DNA from: Henriciella sp.
Lineage (GTDB): Bacteria; Pseudomonadota; Alphaproteobacteria; Caulobacterales; Hyphomonadaceae
Assembly: GCA_013213825.1 (NCBI GenBank)
Contig: JABSQA010000017.1
Location: forward strand, 1,670 to 37,967
Direction of reading: 5' to 3'
Length of the DNA: 36,298 nt
In this document: piece by piece, positions 1 through 9,787 of the stretch
How the letters are laid out: each line of letters begins with the position of its first letter
Position numbering within the stretch: the stretch's first letter is position 1
Program-made: the position numbers and the translations under genes
Notes under the pieces: model-generated
What the model was told of the DNA's origin: nothing
Database searches by the model: none
What the model saw: the letters and a program-made list of their open reading frames with translations, nothing else

Positions 1-707
1 GCGCGCACCGCTGGCGCAGGCGCCAGCATCACCGTAAGCGCTGGATTTTCTGACTTCATCAACCAGGCGGCCTCGACCAAGTCTGGGGCAACCCGTTTGA
101 TCTCGCTCGGGCGGCTGCCAGGTAGCACCAGCAAAAGCTGATCGTCATCTGTAAGCCCCAATCGCGTCCGAATGACCGCCCGATCACCCTTTTCCGTTCG
201 GCTCAGCGCTGGGTTCCCCATAACTGTTACGGGCAATCCAAAAGGTTCGTAGTAGGGCACTTCCATATGATGGATGCAGATGAGGTGATCGACCGCTTGC
301 GCCAACGTCTTGGCTCGCCCCGCCCGGGTTGCCCAGACTTGAGGTCCGACCAATTTGATCAGTTTTATCTCTGGATTGCGGACCCTCACGCGCTGGGCGA
401 CCCGCAGCATGAACCCCCATGAATCGACCAGAACCACGGCGTCTGGCTTGTCGGCGATAATCGCATCCGCAGCAGCGTCGGCAAGTTTCACCACGGTGCC
501 ATACGCTTTCAGCCCTTCGAAAAGGCCGAGGATCGAGAGTGGAGCAATATCGATCGGTGAGACAATCCCAATCTTCGCGAGCTCGCCACCCCCAATACCA
601 CTTAAGTGAATCTCGGGAGACAAGGCCTGCAAGGCCTCCGCGGTTTCTCGCGCCAATAAGTCGCCAGACGGCTCAGCAGCGACAAGAAACACGCGCTGTG
701 CCGTCAT
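1..707 (-). CDS. lpxB: Lipid-A-disaccharide synthase LpxB (N-terminal 235 residues; runs off the left edge)
   Basis: LpxB is a GT19 glycosyltransferase at the inner membrane. It joins UDP-2,3-diacylglucosamine and lipid X to make the lipid A disaccharide. The reading frame is open from an ATG at 707 to the window edge and begins MTAQRVFLVAAEPSGD, the expected start of the first Rossmann domain (family: 'GExSGD'). Further in are SGIGGG, a PLSILGLFEGL stretch matching the family's 'MGxxEVL' region, and GPQVWATRAGR, matching the family 'VWAWxxxR' motif. The start ATG overlaps the lpxI TGA (ATGA), so the two genes are translationally coupled. The C-terminal nucleotide-binding half lies outside the window. 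The call is secure; only completeness is unknown. Confidence 0.95.
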   Translation of the reverse strand, partial: MTAQRVFLVAAEPSGDLLARETAEALQALSPEIHLSGIGGGELAKIGIVSPIDIAPLSILGLFEGLKAYGTVVKLADAAADAIIADKPDAVVLVDSWGFMLRVAQRVRVRNPEIKLIKLVGPQVWATRAGRAKTLAQAVDHLICIHHMEVPYYEPFGLPVTVMGNPALSRTEKGDRAVIRTRLGLTDDDQLLLVLPGSRPSEIKRVAPDLVEAAWLMKSENPALTVMLAPAPAVR

Positions 708-1546
708 ACTGGCCCGTCTTTCTCGAACCCGTATAAGAACAGCCCGAGCGCCTCTGCGCGATCTTTTATTTGCGTAGCATTCAAGATGAGGGCACCGCCG
801 GCTTCGAAGCCGATCCCGGCTAGTCCTGCGGCGGCCGCGAGTTCGATCGTGTTCAGACCTATGGTTGGCAAGTCAATCCGACGTTCCTGGCCCGGCTTCG
901 GCCGCTTTACGAGAACGCCGATGCGAGAGTCTGCTGTGCCGCGGATTTCCAAGGGCAAGTCTGCGCAACGTTGCAGCATCTTGTCAGTCCCCTCTTGCGC
1001 TTCGACGCAGAGCACCAAACCATTGGCGACAATCGCCCCTTGCCCGATATCAAGCTGTCCCATTTGGAGAGCCACGTCAGCGGCTTTTCTAAGGTCCTGC
1101 ATTTGCGTCTCTGAAGGCATCTCACCTGCCAGTAGACCTGCCTGACCGGTTAAAGCCTTCGCCGCCTCCTCGGCGCCGATGACTTTGAATCCCTCCCGTT
1201 CGAACACATCGATCATAAACCTCAATAGAGCATCATCTCCTTGGCGGGCTGCAGCGATCGCTTTCGGAAGGAGCGTCATGCCTTTCATATCGGGTTTTAG
1301 GGCATTGAAATCAGGACGTTTGACGATACCGGCAAAGCAAATCTCTTCGGTACCCGCCTTTTTCAGTGCTTTGAACGCCTTACCGAGCTCAGCAATACCG
1401 ACCACCTCGCCAGGGAAATCCGCCAAGGCCGGCTCATCAAAACCCTTCATACGCAGAATATAGACACCTTGCCCGCGCTCAATTGCTGCCGAGGCAATTT
1501 GAACCGGCAATTCGCCAAGACCCGCTATAATCCCTAAGGGCGCCAA
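704..1546 (-). CDS. lpxI: UDP-2,3-diacylglucosamine pyrophosphatase LpxI
   Basis: LpxI hydrolyses UDP-2,3-diacylglucosamine to lipid X and UMP, the step before LpxB. It is the unrelated replacement for LpxH that is usual in Alphaproteobacteria (formerly DUF1009). The 280-residue length fits. The N-terminus MAPLGIIAGLGELPVQIA is the family's nucleotide-fold start, and the C-terminal half holds the conserved region ending in GGALILN. The start codon is TTG at 1546, with AGGAG six bases upstream; no ATG lies nearby in frame, so the TTG start is well supported. It sits 9 bases after lpxA and overlaps lpxB by four bases, so lpxA-lpxI-lpxB form a single unit. Confidence 0.95.
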   Translation of the reverse strand: MAPLGIIAGLGELPVQIASAAIERGQGVYILRMKGFDEPALADFPGEVVGIAELGKAFKALKKAGTEEICFAGIVKRPDFNALKPDMKGMTLLPKAIAAARQGDDALLRFMIDVFEREGFKVIGAEEAAKALTGQAGLLAGEMPSETQMQDLRKAADVALQMGQLDIGQGAIVANGLVLCVEAQEGTDKMLQRCADLPLEIRGTADSRIGVLVKRPKPGQERRIDLPTIGLNTIELAAAAGLAGIGFEAGGALILNATQIKDRAEALGLFLYGFEKDGPV

Positions 1547-1555
1547 ATGCGTCTC

Positions 1556-2347
1556 CTAACGCGGCAAGCACAAAGCGCGATTTTTATTCTCGCGGATGAA
1601 ATTTACAATCTCCATGACTTCCGGTGTTTCGGAGAAGGTTGCCGCGGTATCTTCTAGGCGTTCGGAGAATGTACCTTCTTTGGCGTAAAGCATGCGATAA
1701 GCCGATCTTAGGCTGCGAATGGTTTCACGCGAGAATCCACGCCGTTTCAAACCGACAACGTTTAGACCTGCCAAATGCGCATGATTGCCCACGACGGAGC
1801 CATATGGGATGACATCCGCCACCAAAATTGCCCCGCCTCCGACAAAAGCATGATCGCCAATCCGGCACCATTGATGCACCGCGACCGCGCCGCCAAACCA
1901 AACTTGCTCGCCAACCGTCACATGCCCGCCAATGTGCGTGTTGTTGGCGATCACGCATTTATTCCCAAGCACACAATCATGCGCGGCGTGGGTATGCGCC
2001 ATGAATAAACAGTCTTCACCGACTTTGGTCATTCCGCCATGTTCTGGCGATCCCGTGTGCAACGTTGTGTGCTCACGCATGACGGTCCGGGCGCCGACTT
2101 CGAGACGAGAGTCATCGCTTTGCTTATAGCCAAGCACTTGTGGCGGACCACCCAGCACTGACCCTGGATAGACCTCGACCGCCTCATTCAACAGCGTATG
2201 TCCAATCACAGTCGCCTTTGCATGCAGTGTGACATCGTCCTTAAGTACCGCGTAAGGGCCGACATAGGACATCGCCCCAATCGTCACGCCTGTGCCAAGC
2301 TCGGCGCCAGGTTCGACCACCGCTGTCGGATGAATATCGACGCTCAT
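1556..2347 (-). CDS. lpxA: UDP-N-acetylglucosamine O-acyltransferase LpxA
   Basis: LpxA transfers the 3-hydroxyacyl chain from acyl-carrier protein to UDP-GlcNAc, the first step of lipid A synthesis in the cytoplasm. The 263 residues show hexapeptide repeats forming a left-handed beta helix (for example [18 protein letters not shown]). The catalytic histidine lies in [14 protein letters not shown], equivalent to E. coli His125. [20 protein letters not shown] leads into the C-terminal helical bundle. The ATG at 2347 overlaps the lpxD stop as ATGA. In most Proteobacteria fabZ lies between lpxD and lpxA; here there is no room for it. Confidence 0.97.
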   Translation of the reverse strand: MSVDIHPTAVVEPGAELGTGVTIGAMSYVGPYAVLKDDVTLHAKATVIGHTLLNEAVEVYPGSVLGGPPQVLGYKQSDDSRLEVGARTVMREHTTLHTGSPEHGGMTKVGEDCLFMAHTHAAHDCVLGNKCVIANNTHIGGHVTVGEQVWFGGAVAVHQWCRIGDHAFVGGGAILVADVIPYGSVVGNHAHLAGLNVVGLKRRGFSRETIRSLRSAYRMLYAKEGTFSERLEDTAATFSETPEVMEIVNFIRENKNRALCLPR

Positions 2348-3351
2348 GCTGGCTTCTTTTTGGTTGCTGCGACTTGTTTTTCAACCCAAGTCACTTCCCG
2401 GAAATACTGGCGTAAAGGCTTCGCGGGAATACCGCCCCAAGTCTCGCCGGGTGGCACATCTTTCATGATCCCAGCTGAGGCAGCGATTTTCGCGCCCGCG
2501 CCAATATTGATATGGTCAGCAATACCGACCCGGCCACCCATGGCGACGCCATCGCCGATCGTGCTGGTGCCGGAGATCCCAGTGAAGCTCGCAATCGCGG
2601 CGTTTCGTCCAATGATCACATTGTGCGCGATTTGGACAAGATTATCGATCTTGGTGCGTTCGCCAATAATCGTGTCATCGAACGCCCCGCGATCAATGCA
2701 CGCATTGGCCCCGATGGTCACAAAGTCCTGAACGATGACCCGCCCCCATTGCGGCACATCTTCCGCACCTTCAGGCCCTAACGTTACCCCAAACCCAGCC
2801 TCTCCGATTACCGTGTTGGCGTAGATTTTTACGTGGTTTCCGATGAGGGCACAGCGGATCACGGCGTTTGGCCCAATGACTGTCCGCGCCCCTATTTGGA
2901 CCCCAGGCCCGATAACTGCGCCAGGACCCATGCGAGCTTCCGCACCGATCGCCGCACCACTACCAATCCGGGCCGATGTTGAGACGTTCGCCGTTGCGTC
3001 AATCGATGGCGCGGGGCCGTCCGCATCCCAATCCTTGAGCTTGTATAAGGCCTCACCAGCAAGCTTATGGGCATAGCGCGGTTGATCGACGACAATCGCT
3101 GTGACCCCATCCGGAAGCCCTGACACGGCGCCCTCTTTGACAAAGCAAGCGCTCGCGTCAGGGCTGGTGCCCCCGGCCTGACGTGGCCCGCCTTCAACAA
3201 AGCATAGATCACCAGCCTTTGCCGCGCCTGCAGCAGAAATTGATGATATTTCAGGGTCTTGGTCCACTTCTGCGCCAATATTGCAAAGACGCAGAAGGGT
3301 TCGCAGAGACTGCGAACCCTGATGTGTGTAGAAGCGCTGATCGATCGGCAT
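2344..3351 (-). CDS. lpxD: UDP-3-O-(3-hydroxyacyl)glucosamine N-acyltransferase LpxD
   Basis: LpxD adds the N-linked 3-hydroxyacyl chain to UDP-3-O-acylglucosamine, the third step of lipid A synthesis. The 335-residue protein (E. coli 341) has the N-terminal uridine-binding domain (about 1-105). It is followed by a long hexapeptide-repeat beta helix (about 110-290) containing [14 protein letters not shown], which holds the catalytic histidine of the family. The C-terminal tail is lysine-rich. The gene follows skp by 16 bases and overlaps lpxA by four. The neighbourhood (bamA-skp-lpxD-lpxA) is the classic outer-membrane biogenesis cluster, apart from the missing fabZ. Confidence 0.97.
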   Translation of the reverse strand: MPIDQRFYTHQGSQSLRTLLRLCNIGAEVDQDPEISSISAAGAAKAGDLCFVEGGPRQAGGTSPDASACFVKEGAVSGLPDGVTAIVVDQPRYAHKLAGEALYKLKDWDADGPAPSIDATANVSTSARIGSGAAIGAEARMGPGAVIGPGVQIGARTVIGPNAVIRCALIGNHVKIYANTVIGEAGFGVTLGPEGAEDVPQWGRVIVQDFVTIGANACIDRGAFDDTIIGERTKIDNLVQIAHNVIIGRNAAIASFTGISGTSTIGDGVAMGGRVGIADHINIGAGAKIAASAGIMKDVPPGETWGGIPAKPLRQYFREVTWVEKQVAATKKKPA

Positions 3352-3367
3352 TCGCCCCCCGATAAAG

Positions 3368-3961
3368 CTATTGTTGTGGTTGTTGCGTCGGCATCTTCTG
3401 ACGTACCACGTTAATGGTAGGCGTCGCAGCGTTCAACTTGGAAATAACGGACGCCGAAACATCCGTCGCATCATCCACAAACACGACCTGAGATTTGTCG
3501 AGAATGATATTGGCGCCAGTCTCCGCTACGACTTCACGCAGCACCGGAATAAGCGCTTGGTTGAACTCTGCCAGAGCGGCACGTTCGGTCAGCGCCAATT
3601 CGTTTGCAGCGATTTGACGACGTTGCTGGAACACTTGAGCATCGCGCGCCAATTGCTCGACCTCGGCGGTCAGCGCAGCATCCGCCAAAATCGTTTCGCG
3701 GGTCATGCCTTCCGTCTTGGCATCCAAAGCGGTGCCATCCGCCTGCAACTTCGTGGCGGTTGGCTGTAACTCGCCTTGCATCGTGGTTTCGATCGAGGCC
3801 ACTTTATTACGCAAATCTTGGCCAGCTGCGCTTTCGGCGTAGATCTTTACACGGTCAATCACGACCACGGTCGTGCCCTGGGCCATGGCGACCGAGCTTA
3901 GCGCGATGGGCGCAGTGAAGAGCAGCGCAAATGCCGCCATAATTGATTTGAGGGGGAACAT
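3368..3961 (-). CDS. skp: OmpH/Skp family periplasmic chaperone
   Basis: Skp-type chaperones are periplasmic trimers that hold unfolded outer-membrane proteins on their way to BamA. The 197-residue product starts with a clear signal peptide (lysine at 5, hydrophobic stretch to about 25, likely cut near SVAMA-QG). A beta strand ([15 protein letters not shown]) follows, then a long alpha-helical region (about 50-150) typical of the tentacle helices, and a final strand containing [14 protein letters not shown]. The tail is glutamine-rich (QQPQQ). The position 27 bases after bamA and 16 before lpxD is the conserved one. Sequence conservation in this family is low, so the call rests on architecture plus context. 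Confidence 0.92.
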   Translation of the reverse strand: MFPLKSIMAAFALLFTAPIALSSVAMAQGTTVVVIDRVKIYAESAAGQDLRNKVASIETTMQGELQPTATKLQADGTALDAKTEGMTRETILADAALTAEVEQLARDAQVFQQRRQIAANELALTERAALAEFNQALIPVLREVVAETGANIILDKSQVVFVDDATDVSASVISKLNAATPTINVVRQKMPTQQPQQ

Positions 3962-3987
3962 AAGTGTCTCTCCTGTTGAGAACTCTA

Positions 3988-6555
3988 TTAGAAACGAGTG
4001 GATGTGCTGAAACGGAAGGTTTCCGTTCGATCATATTCTTCTCTGCGAAGAATATGCGAGAAGTCGAACTGAATTGGTCCGAACGGCGAATCCCAGCCCA
4101 CAGAAAGACCGGCTGCAGCCCGAAGGCCTAAACCGTCTTTAACTTGGCGCACGGCAGGCGTCCCTGCTGGGACGTTGTTGTATTGCCCGGAGGAGGTCAA
4201 GAAGAAGACGGGATCTGTAATGTCCACGTCGTCCAGAATACCAACAGACCCTGCTTCAATGAATAGCTTCGTGCGAATACCATATTCTTCTGGCAAATAG
4301 TTTGGCACCGTGAGCTCACCTGTGCCTTGATAGTAAACTTTACCACCGAGTGAATTCAGGGCTTTGACGTCTGTGACATTGCCTTCGGAATCTGCCAGCG
4401 TATCGATCACTCGCGGTCCGAGGCCAGCAACATCAAACCCGCGGAAAGATGAGCCGCCCCGGAAGAAGCGGTTATTAATGCGAACGCCTTCATCATCGCC
4501 CAATGGCTCAATGACACCACCTGAAAGCCGAACGCTGGCCCGCACGCCGGGGAAAATCCCGCGATAGGTCGCGCCGGTCACTTCTGTGCGCAAATACTGT
4601 ACATCGCCGCCAATACCAGCAAAGTCTTGGCTCAGTGAGAAGTCAAAGCCGCCTGTCGGAGCGATCGGATCATTCCGCCGGTCCCAATTAAACGAATAGC
4701 CAATTAGAGATGTGATATCCGCCCGTTCGCTTCGACAGATTGAAGATCTAGACAAGAAAAGCGGCGAACATTGATCAACCAAGCTCGTTCCAGCCGGGAA
4801 TGGCGGCATGGTCGCATCGATCGGCAAATTTCTCGTGAAATCATCGGTTGGGTCGTCAGGCGTACCGTTATCAAAGGTCTGCTCAGCTAACGCTAAGAGT
4901 CCTGTATCATCCTCAATGACCACATCGCGGTTTTCGACGTTGATCTCATCAGACTGGAGCCGATACCGCAGCTGCAAACCGGTATTCTCAGAAACTGGAA
5001 ATCCGAAATTGAACCCGGCACCCACCGTTTCTGATTCAAAATCCGAAACATCCAAAAAGTCTGATCGGCTTGAGAAGATTTCGATCCCAGCCGACAGGTT
5101 GCGATCCAAGAAGCGCGGCTCTTGAAAGCGAACATCGACAAATTGCTGGCGATCAGATGCAGAAATGCGACCAATAAAGGTTTGTCCACGCCCGCGCAAA
5201 TTGCGCTGGCTGACGCTCAAATCGAGCAAGAAGGAATCGACGGATGAGAAACCGGCCGCGAATGAAAGTTCACCGGTGGCCGTCTCTTTCACATCAAGAT
5301 CCACAACGGTACGGTCGGGCCGCGATCCGGCGCGTTCGGTGATTTCGACCTCTTCAAAATAGCCAAGCGCGCGCACGCGATTGCGCGACCGGTCGAGCAG
5401 AACGCGGTTAAATGCATCGCCTTCAGCGACGCGCAATTCGCGCCGAATGACCCGGTCGAGTGTTTGCGTGTTACCGTTAATGTTGATCCGCTCAATATAG
5501 ACACGCGGTCCCTCATCAATGGCGAACGTCACATTCACTTTGCGCGTTTCAGGATCGGCTTCGAGCCGGGGCGTAATGTCGACGAAGGCATAACCTGCAA
5601 TACCGGCAGCATAGGTAAGCGTGTCGATCGTATTCTCGATCAGGTCACCGCGGAACTGATCGCCATCGCGGAACGGAACGGCGCGTTTCAAGCCTTCACT
5701 GCTCAATTTATCAAGCGCGGTTTCGACCTCGACCTCGCCGAAGGAATATTGTTCACCTTCATCAATCGTATAGGTGATGTAAAAGTCTTCTCGATCCGGC
5801 GTTAGGTCGGCCTCCGCCGAAATCACCCGAAAATCATAATAGCCTTTGTTTTGATAGAATTCGCGCAACAGTTCGCGATCATATTCTAGACGTCCAGGGT
5901 CGTAATTGTCGTTCGAGCTGAAGAACCGCCACCAGCGCGATTGTGTGGAGACAATCTCACTGCGCAAACGACGATCAGAATAAGCGTCATTGCCGATAAA
6001 GTTGATCGCGCGAACACCCGTGACTGGGCCCTCGGTCATCACGAACACCAAATCAACTCGGTTCTGATCTAGCGGCTTATATTGAGGTTCAACGGTCGCC
6101 GAGAAACGACCGGATTGCCGATAGAGCTCGAGGATGCGCTGAACGTCTGCCTGCACCCGCGCTGCGGTAAAAATGCCGCGTGGTGCGGCTTGGATTTCTT
6201 CGCGCAGCTTATCATCATCCAGCGCGCGATTGCCCTCAAACAGCACACGGTTGATGATTGGGTTTTCAACCACGCGAACCACCAGGTCCGTCCCAGATTT
6301 TTCAAATGAGGCGTCGGCAAACAAGCCGGTCGCAAATAGCGTTTTCAGAGATAAGTCGATGCGGGAAGGATCAAACGGATCACCGGGAGAAACCAATAGG
6401 TAAGACTGAACCGTACGGTCTTCGATCCGCTGATTGCCTTCAATCCGGATTTGGCGGATCGTCTCGACCGCCTGAGCATTGGCTTCAAACACCGGTACAT
6501 CGGCGACGGTCATCGCGCTGGACGCCATTAAAGCTGCTGCAAGAACTTTACGCAT
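3988..6555 (-). CDS. bamA: Outer-membrane protein assembly factor BamA
   Basis: BamA is the Omp85 barrel that inserts beta-barrel proteins into the outer membrane. The 855-residue product has a signal peptide, five POTRA repeats (about residues 30-425, for example IRIEGNQRIEDRTVQSYLLV) and a 16-strand barrel. Barrel loop 6 carries FRGGSSFRGFDVAG, the (V/F)RGF motif that closes the pore. The protein ends FRFSTSTRF, with the terminal aromatic residue expected of an outer-membrane barrel. A TTG one codon upstream (6558) is an alternative start and sits at a better distance from AAGGAGG; I keep the ATG. rseP ends 30 bases upstream of the start. The gene is essential in all known Gram-negative bacteria. 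Confidence 0.97.
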   Translation of the reverse strand: MRKVLAAALMASSAMTVADVPVFEANAQAVETIRQIRIEGNQRIEDRTVQSYLLVSPGDPFDPSRIDLSLKTLFATGLFADASFEKSGTDLVVRVVENPIINRVLFEGNRALDDDKLREEIQAAPRGIFTAARVQADVQRILELYRQSGRFSATVEPQYKPLDQNRVDLVFVMTEGPVTGVRAINFIGNDAYSDRRLRSEIVSTQSRWWRFFSSNDNYDPGRLEYDRELLREFYQNKGYYDFRVISAEADLTPDREDFYITYTIDEGEQYSFGEVEVETALDKLSSEGLKRAVPFRDGDQFRGDLIENTIDTLTYAAGIAGYAFVDITPRLEADPETRKVNVTFAIDEGPRVYIERININGNTQTLDRVIRRELRVAEGDAFNRVLLDRSRNRVRALGYFEEVEITERAGSRPDRTVVDLDVKETATGELSFAAGFSSVDSFLLDLSVSQRNLRGRGQTFIGRISASDRQQFVDVRFQEPRFLDRNLSAGIEIFSSRSDFLDVSDFESETVGAGFNFGFPVSENTGLQLRYRLQSDEINVENRDVVIEDDTGLLALAEQTFDNGTPDDPTDDFTRNLPIDATMPPFPAGTSLVDQCSPLFLSRSSICRSERADITSLIGYSFNWDRRNDPIAPTGGFDFSLSQDFAGIGGDVQYLRTEVTGATYRGIFPGVRASVRLSGGVIEPLGDDEGVRINNRFFRGGSSFRGFDVAGLGPRVIDTLADSEGNVTDVKALNSLGGKVYYQGTGELTVPNYLPEEYGIRTKLFIEAGSVGILDDVDITDPVFFLTSSGQYNNVPAGTPAVRQVKDGLGLRAAAGLSVGWDSPFGPIQFDFSHILRREEYDRTETFRFSTSTRF

Positions 6556-6584
6556 CAATCCCTTGATCCTCCTTGGTAGGCGCC

Positions 6585-7760
6585 CTACTCGCCCGCGGGG
6601 CTATTGAAAAGCCCCGTTTCCAGTACATCGCCCCAGGTAATAAAGACGAACATGGTCAATAGCAGACCAAGCCCAGCCATCAATGCCGCTTCCTGCACCT
6701 TTTCAGGCAGGACTTTTCCGGTCACTGCCTCATAGGCATTAAAGACCAAATGCCCGCCATCCAGAACAGGCAATGGTAACAGGTTGAAGAAGCCGATTCC
6801 GATCGAAATCAGAGCGCAAAGCTGCAAGGTCGACCACCCCAAAGAACTGAGACGCACGGACAATGGAACTTGCTCTGCGCCCATCGTCTGATTGACGATA
6901 CGGCGGCCAGCATCGCCGATTGCGACCGGGCCACTCATCAAAGCCAATGGCTCTCGTCCGGTGACAATACGCCCAAGCATATAGACCGTATGTTCGACCG
7001 TATCGCGGGTTTCGAGCACGCCCTTGCCGATCGCCGTGATTGGCCCATAACGCTGAAACTCAACCGATTCCATTACGGGTGCGGGACGAATACCGATTGT
7101 CCCTTGCGGCACGATTTGGCCTAGTTGGTTCTCTCGAACGACCCGTCGAGGCGTAATCGTCATGGAAATGGGTGCACCGTTTCGTTCGACTTCAAATTCC
7201 AACGGACGGTTTGAAGACATGCTGGTGATGACAATCATATCAGAGATTTGGCGAACAGCCGTACCGTCTACGGAACGGATCACGTCGCCAGGCTGCATAC
7301 CCGCCTCTGCAGCGGGATAGTCGGCCTCTACTTCAAAAGCATAGACATCGTACTGCTCAACACCGCGAAAGGCGAAGAAACAGGCAAACAGCAGGACGGC
7401 GAGAACGAAATTGGCCAACGGTCCCGCTAAAGCCACGATCGACCGTGCGCCGACACCGAGCTCTGGATAAGCGCGCCCAACCGGGCCTTGCTCAACTTTG
7501 CCGACATCACTCGGCATTTGGCTTTCACCTACGAATTTCACGAAACCGCCCAGTGGAATCCAATTCACGCGCCAACGGGTGCCGTTCTTGTCTTTGCGCT
7601 CATAAATTGAATGTCCAAAGCCGATGGAGAAGGATTCGACGGCGGCCCCGAACCAGCGCCCTGCCCAATAGTGGCCGAGCTCGTGAATGATCACGACCAC
7701 GCCAAGCAGGAATGCCAGACAGACCAGGAATATCGGGCCTTGCGCCAGAATTTCCGTCAC
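6585..7760 (-). CDS. rseP: RseP-type intramembrane site-2 zinc metalloprotease
   Basis: RseP cleaves transmembrane segments such as anti-sigma factors within the inner membrane and clears remnant signal peptides. The 391-residue protein has HELGH in the first membrane helix (zinc ligands and catalytic Glu) and a PDZ region (about 140-220, containing GMQPGDVIRSVDG). The third-helix motif FFNLLPLPVLDGGH supplies the Asp ligand, and a final membrane helix follows. The length suggests one main PDZ region; E. coli RseP has two in 450 residues. The ATG at 7760 overlaps the dxr stop as ATGA. The position between dxr and bamA is conserved across Proteobacteria. Its substrate here cannot be told from the window. 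Confidence 0.95.
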   Translation of the reverse strand: MTEILAQGPIFLVCLAFLLGVVVIIHELGHYWAGRWFGAAVESFSIGFGHSIYERKDKNGTRWRVNWIPLGGFVKFVGESQMPSDVGKVEQGPVGRAYPELGVGARSIVALAGPLANFVLAVLLFACFFAFRGVEQYDVYAFEVEADYPAAEAGMQPGDVIRSVDGTAVRQISDMIVITSMSSNRPLEFEVERNGAPISMTITPRRVVRENQLGQIVPQGTIGIRPAPVMESVEFQRYGPITAIGKGVLETRDTVEHTVYMLGRIVTGREPLALMSGPVAIGDAGRRIVNQTMGAEQVPLSVRLSSLGWSTLQLCALISIGIGFFNLLPLPVLDGGHLVFNAYEAVTGKVLPEKVQEAALMAGLGLLLTMFVFITWGDVLETGLFNSPAGE

Positions 7761-8971
7761 GCTCTCCGCTCCTCATTCTGGCACGCAACTTCTTCAAGCA
7801 ATGCGCCGGTTAATCTCTTCGCCTCGGCTTCAACGGCCAGGATCGATTCTAAATTATCGCAATCCTGACAAGCCATTGGACCATTTAAGAACCGTTCTAA
7901 AGCGGTTTCTACAGCCCAGCTTATGTCGAGGAAACCGCATTGGCCCGCAAGAAAAGCAGCTACAGCGCCTTCATTAGCGCAATTTAATACAGTCGGCGCG
8001 CCACGCCCGGCTCGAACGGCCTGACGAGAGAGCTCTACCGATCGAAATTTTGAAGAATCAAGCGGTTCAAAATCCAACTGGCTGAGCGCGATCAGATCGA
8101 GCGGCTCCACGGGGGTTGGCTGACGTCGCTCAGGCCAGGTCAAAGCATGCGCGATGGGCGTTCGCATGTCTGGAACCCCCATTTGCGCCAATACAGATCC
8201 ATCTCGATAAGCGATCGCCGAATGAATGATGGATTGTGGATGGATCACCACTTCGATTTGATCTTCTAGGACATCAAACAAGTAACAGGCTTCGATCAGC
8301 TCTAGGCCTTTATTGAACAAGGTCGCGCTATCGATGGAGATTTTTTGCCCCATATCCCAACGTGGGTGCGCCAAGGCGCGTTGGGGCGTGACGGTTTTCA
8401 ATTCGTCAGCAGGAGTTGTGCGGAATGGGCCACCTGAAGCCGTGAGAATGATGCGTTCCAAATCTTCGCGCCGGTCCATCACCTGAAACATCGCATTATG
8501 CTCTGAATCAGTTGGCACAATCGCCACGGACGCCTGCGCAGCCAGACGTTTGAGCAAAGGGCCGGCACAGACCATGCTCTCTTTATTGGCGAGGGCGACC
8601 GAATTGCCCGCCTCTATTGCGGCCAGTGTGGAGGCTAGGCCTTCAATACCGACAATCGCCGCAAGCACTCTGTCGACCGGGCGCTGCGCCGCCGCCGTGA
8701 TTTCATCTTTGCCGGCAGCGACCGCGATATCCAGGCCTGACAAGGCTTCGTTCAAGCGCTCACGCTTGGTTTCATCTGCGATTACCACACGTTTCGGGCG
8801 CACCTGTTTCGCTTGTTCTATCAAGCGCTCAACATTTGCGCCTGCGGCCAAGGTATCGATCACGAAAACGGGTTCTTCAGCCTCAGCATTCGCGTGCTCA
8901 ATCACCGAAAGGGCTGAGGTGCCAATCGAACCCGTTGATCCCATTATCGATATGGTACTGGCGCCGCTCAT
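7757..8971 (-). CDS. dxr: 1-deoxy-D-xylulose 5-phosphate reductoisomerase
   Basis: Dxr (IspC) converts DXP to 2-C-methyl-D-erythritol 4-phosphate with NADPH, the committed step of the MEP isoprenoid pathway. The 404-residue protein shows the NADPH-binding GSTGSIGTSAL near the N-terminus. It also shows ALANKESMVCAG and the metal/substrate region PTDSEHNAMFQ, with ILTASGGPFR following. I chose the ATG at 8971 because it overlaps the cdsA stop as ATGA and starts just before the nucleotide fold. An upstream start at 9037 in the open frame would add 22 unrelated residues. It lies in the uppS-cdsA-dxr-rseP run, so undecaprenol and phospholipid precursor supply are transcribed together. Confidence 0.96.
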   Translation of the reverse strand: MSGASTISIMGSTGSIGTSALSVIEHANAEAEEPVFVIDTLAAGANVERLIEQAKQVRPKRVVIADETKRERLNEALSGLDIAVAAGKDEITAAAQRPVDRVLAAIVGIEGLASTLAAIEAGNSVALANKESMVCAGPLLKRLAAQASVAIVPTDSEHNAMFQVMDRREDLERIILTASGGPFRTTPADELKTVTPQRALAHPRWDMGQKISIDSATLFNKGLELIEACYLFDVLEDQIEVVIHPQSIIHSAIAYRDGSVLAQMGVPDMRTPIAHALTWPERRQPTPVEPLDLIALSQLDFEPLDSSKFRSVELSRQAVRAGRGAPTVLNCANEGAVAAFLAGQCGFLDISWAVETALERFLNGPMACQDCDNLESILAVEAEAKRLTGALLEEVACQNEERRA

Positions 8972-9786
8972 CCGGCTAGCCCTAATACGTCGATAAGCCC
9001 GGGAGCAAACAGAAAAACCAGAACCACGACGATACAAACCATGCCTAATCCGTCTACCCGATCGAGCAATCCACCATGCCCCGGCACCAGACCGCTGGAA
9101 TCCTTGATCCCATAATATCGCTTCAAGGAACTTTCGAATAGGTCACCGAGTTGGGCGAAAATCGACACAGCGCCCCCGCCGAAAAGCCAGACGAGCGTCT
9201 CCCCTCCCGTAATTCTCGCGGCCAGCACCCCACAAAGAGCGCTAAAAACGACGGCGCCTATCGCGCCGCTCCAAGTCTTGGAAGGTGAATCTGGATGCAG
9301 CAGTGGCCCACCGAAACCGCGTCCGGAAAAATATGCTGCAGAATCAGACCCCCAAACGATTCCCATAAAGATCAGCGCCACGGCGACACCATCCCATGGC
9401 CCTTCCCGCATCAGGAACAAGCCGAGCGCCAATCCGGTCACATAGAGCATGCCAAAAGCTTCTGCGCCGCGCTTTTCGCGCAGCGGGTGCGTAAAGCTGG
9501 CAAGCAAGACGGAGAGACTCAGCAACCAAACGGCAAGGAGGATCTGCCCAAACGCTGCCGCAATGAAGGGGGGCAGCGTGAGCGTCACGAATGATTTCAT
9601 ACTCGGCGACGCCGTCATGCGGACCCACTCATACGCCATCAGAGCTGCGAACAGACCGCAAGCCAAGGCGAGCCAAGCGCCACCTTTCCAGACGACGAAG
9701 AGACCGAACGGAATAAGGGCAGCCGCGGAGAGCAGGCGCAAGCCAAGGTCGCCCTTTTGGCCATCATGCTGACGCTGCACCGCCAC
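8968..9786 (-). CDS. cdsA: Phosphatidate cytidylyltransferase CdsA
   Basis: CdsA makes CDP-diacylglycerol from phosphatidic acid and CTP at the inner membrane, the branch point for phospholipid synthesis. The 272-residue product is strongly hydrophobic with about eight membrane segments. Near its C-terminus it carries the CDS signature as DSSGLVPGHGGLLDRVDGLG (family pattern S-x-[LIVMF]-K-R...D-x-[GSA]-x-[LIF]-P-G-H-G-G). I chose the GTG at 9786: it follows the uppS stop directly, and AGGAG lies nine bases upstream inside the end of uppS. The open frame extends further back to 9912, but that extension overlaps uppS and lacks family resemblance. Confidence 0.94.
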   Translation of the reverse strand: MAVQRQHDGQKGDLGLRLLSAAALIPFGLFVVWKGGAWLALACGLFAALMAYEWVRMTASPSMKSFVTLTLPPFIAAAFGQILLAVWLLSLSVLLASFTHPLREKRGAEAFGMLYVTGLALGLFLMREGPWDGVAVALIFMGIVWGSDSAAYFSGRGFGGPLLHPDSPSKTWSGAIGAVVFSALCGVLAARITGGETLVWLFGGGAVSIFAQLGDLFESSLKRYYGIKDSSGLVPGHGGLLDRVDGLGMVCIVVVLVFLFAPGLIDVLGLAG

Positions 9787-9787
9787 C

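Noticed and set aside
2198-2731. 177-residue open frame on the plus strand across lpxA/lpxD
   Set aside because: It is antisense to the well-supported lpxA and lpxD genes, has no recognisable domain or ribosome site, and its composition mirrors the opposite-strand codons.
8972-9037. Upstream start for dxr adding 22 residues
   Set aside because: The extension lies wholly inside cdsA, resembles no Dxr start, and the downstream ATG has an ATGA overlap with the cdsA stop.
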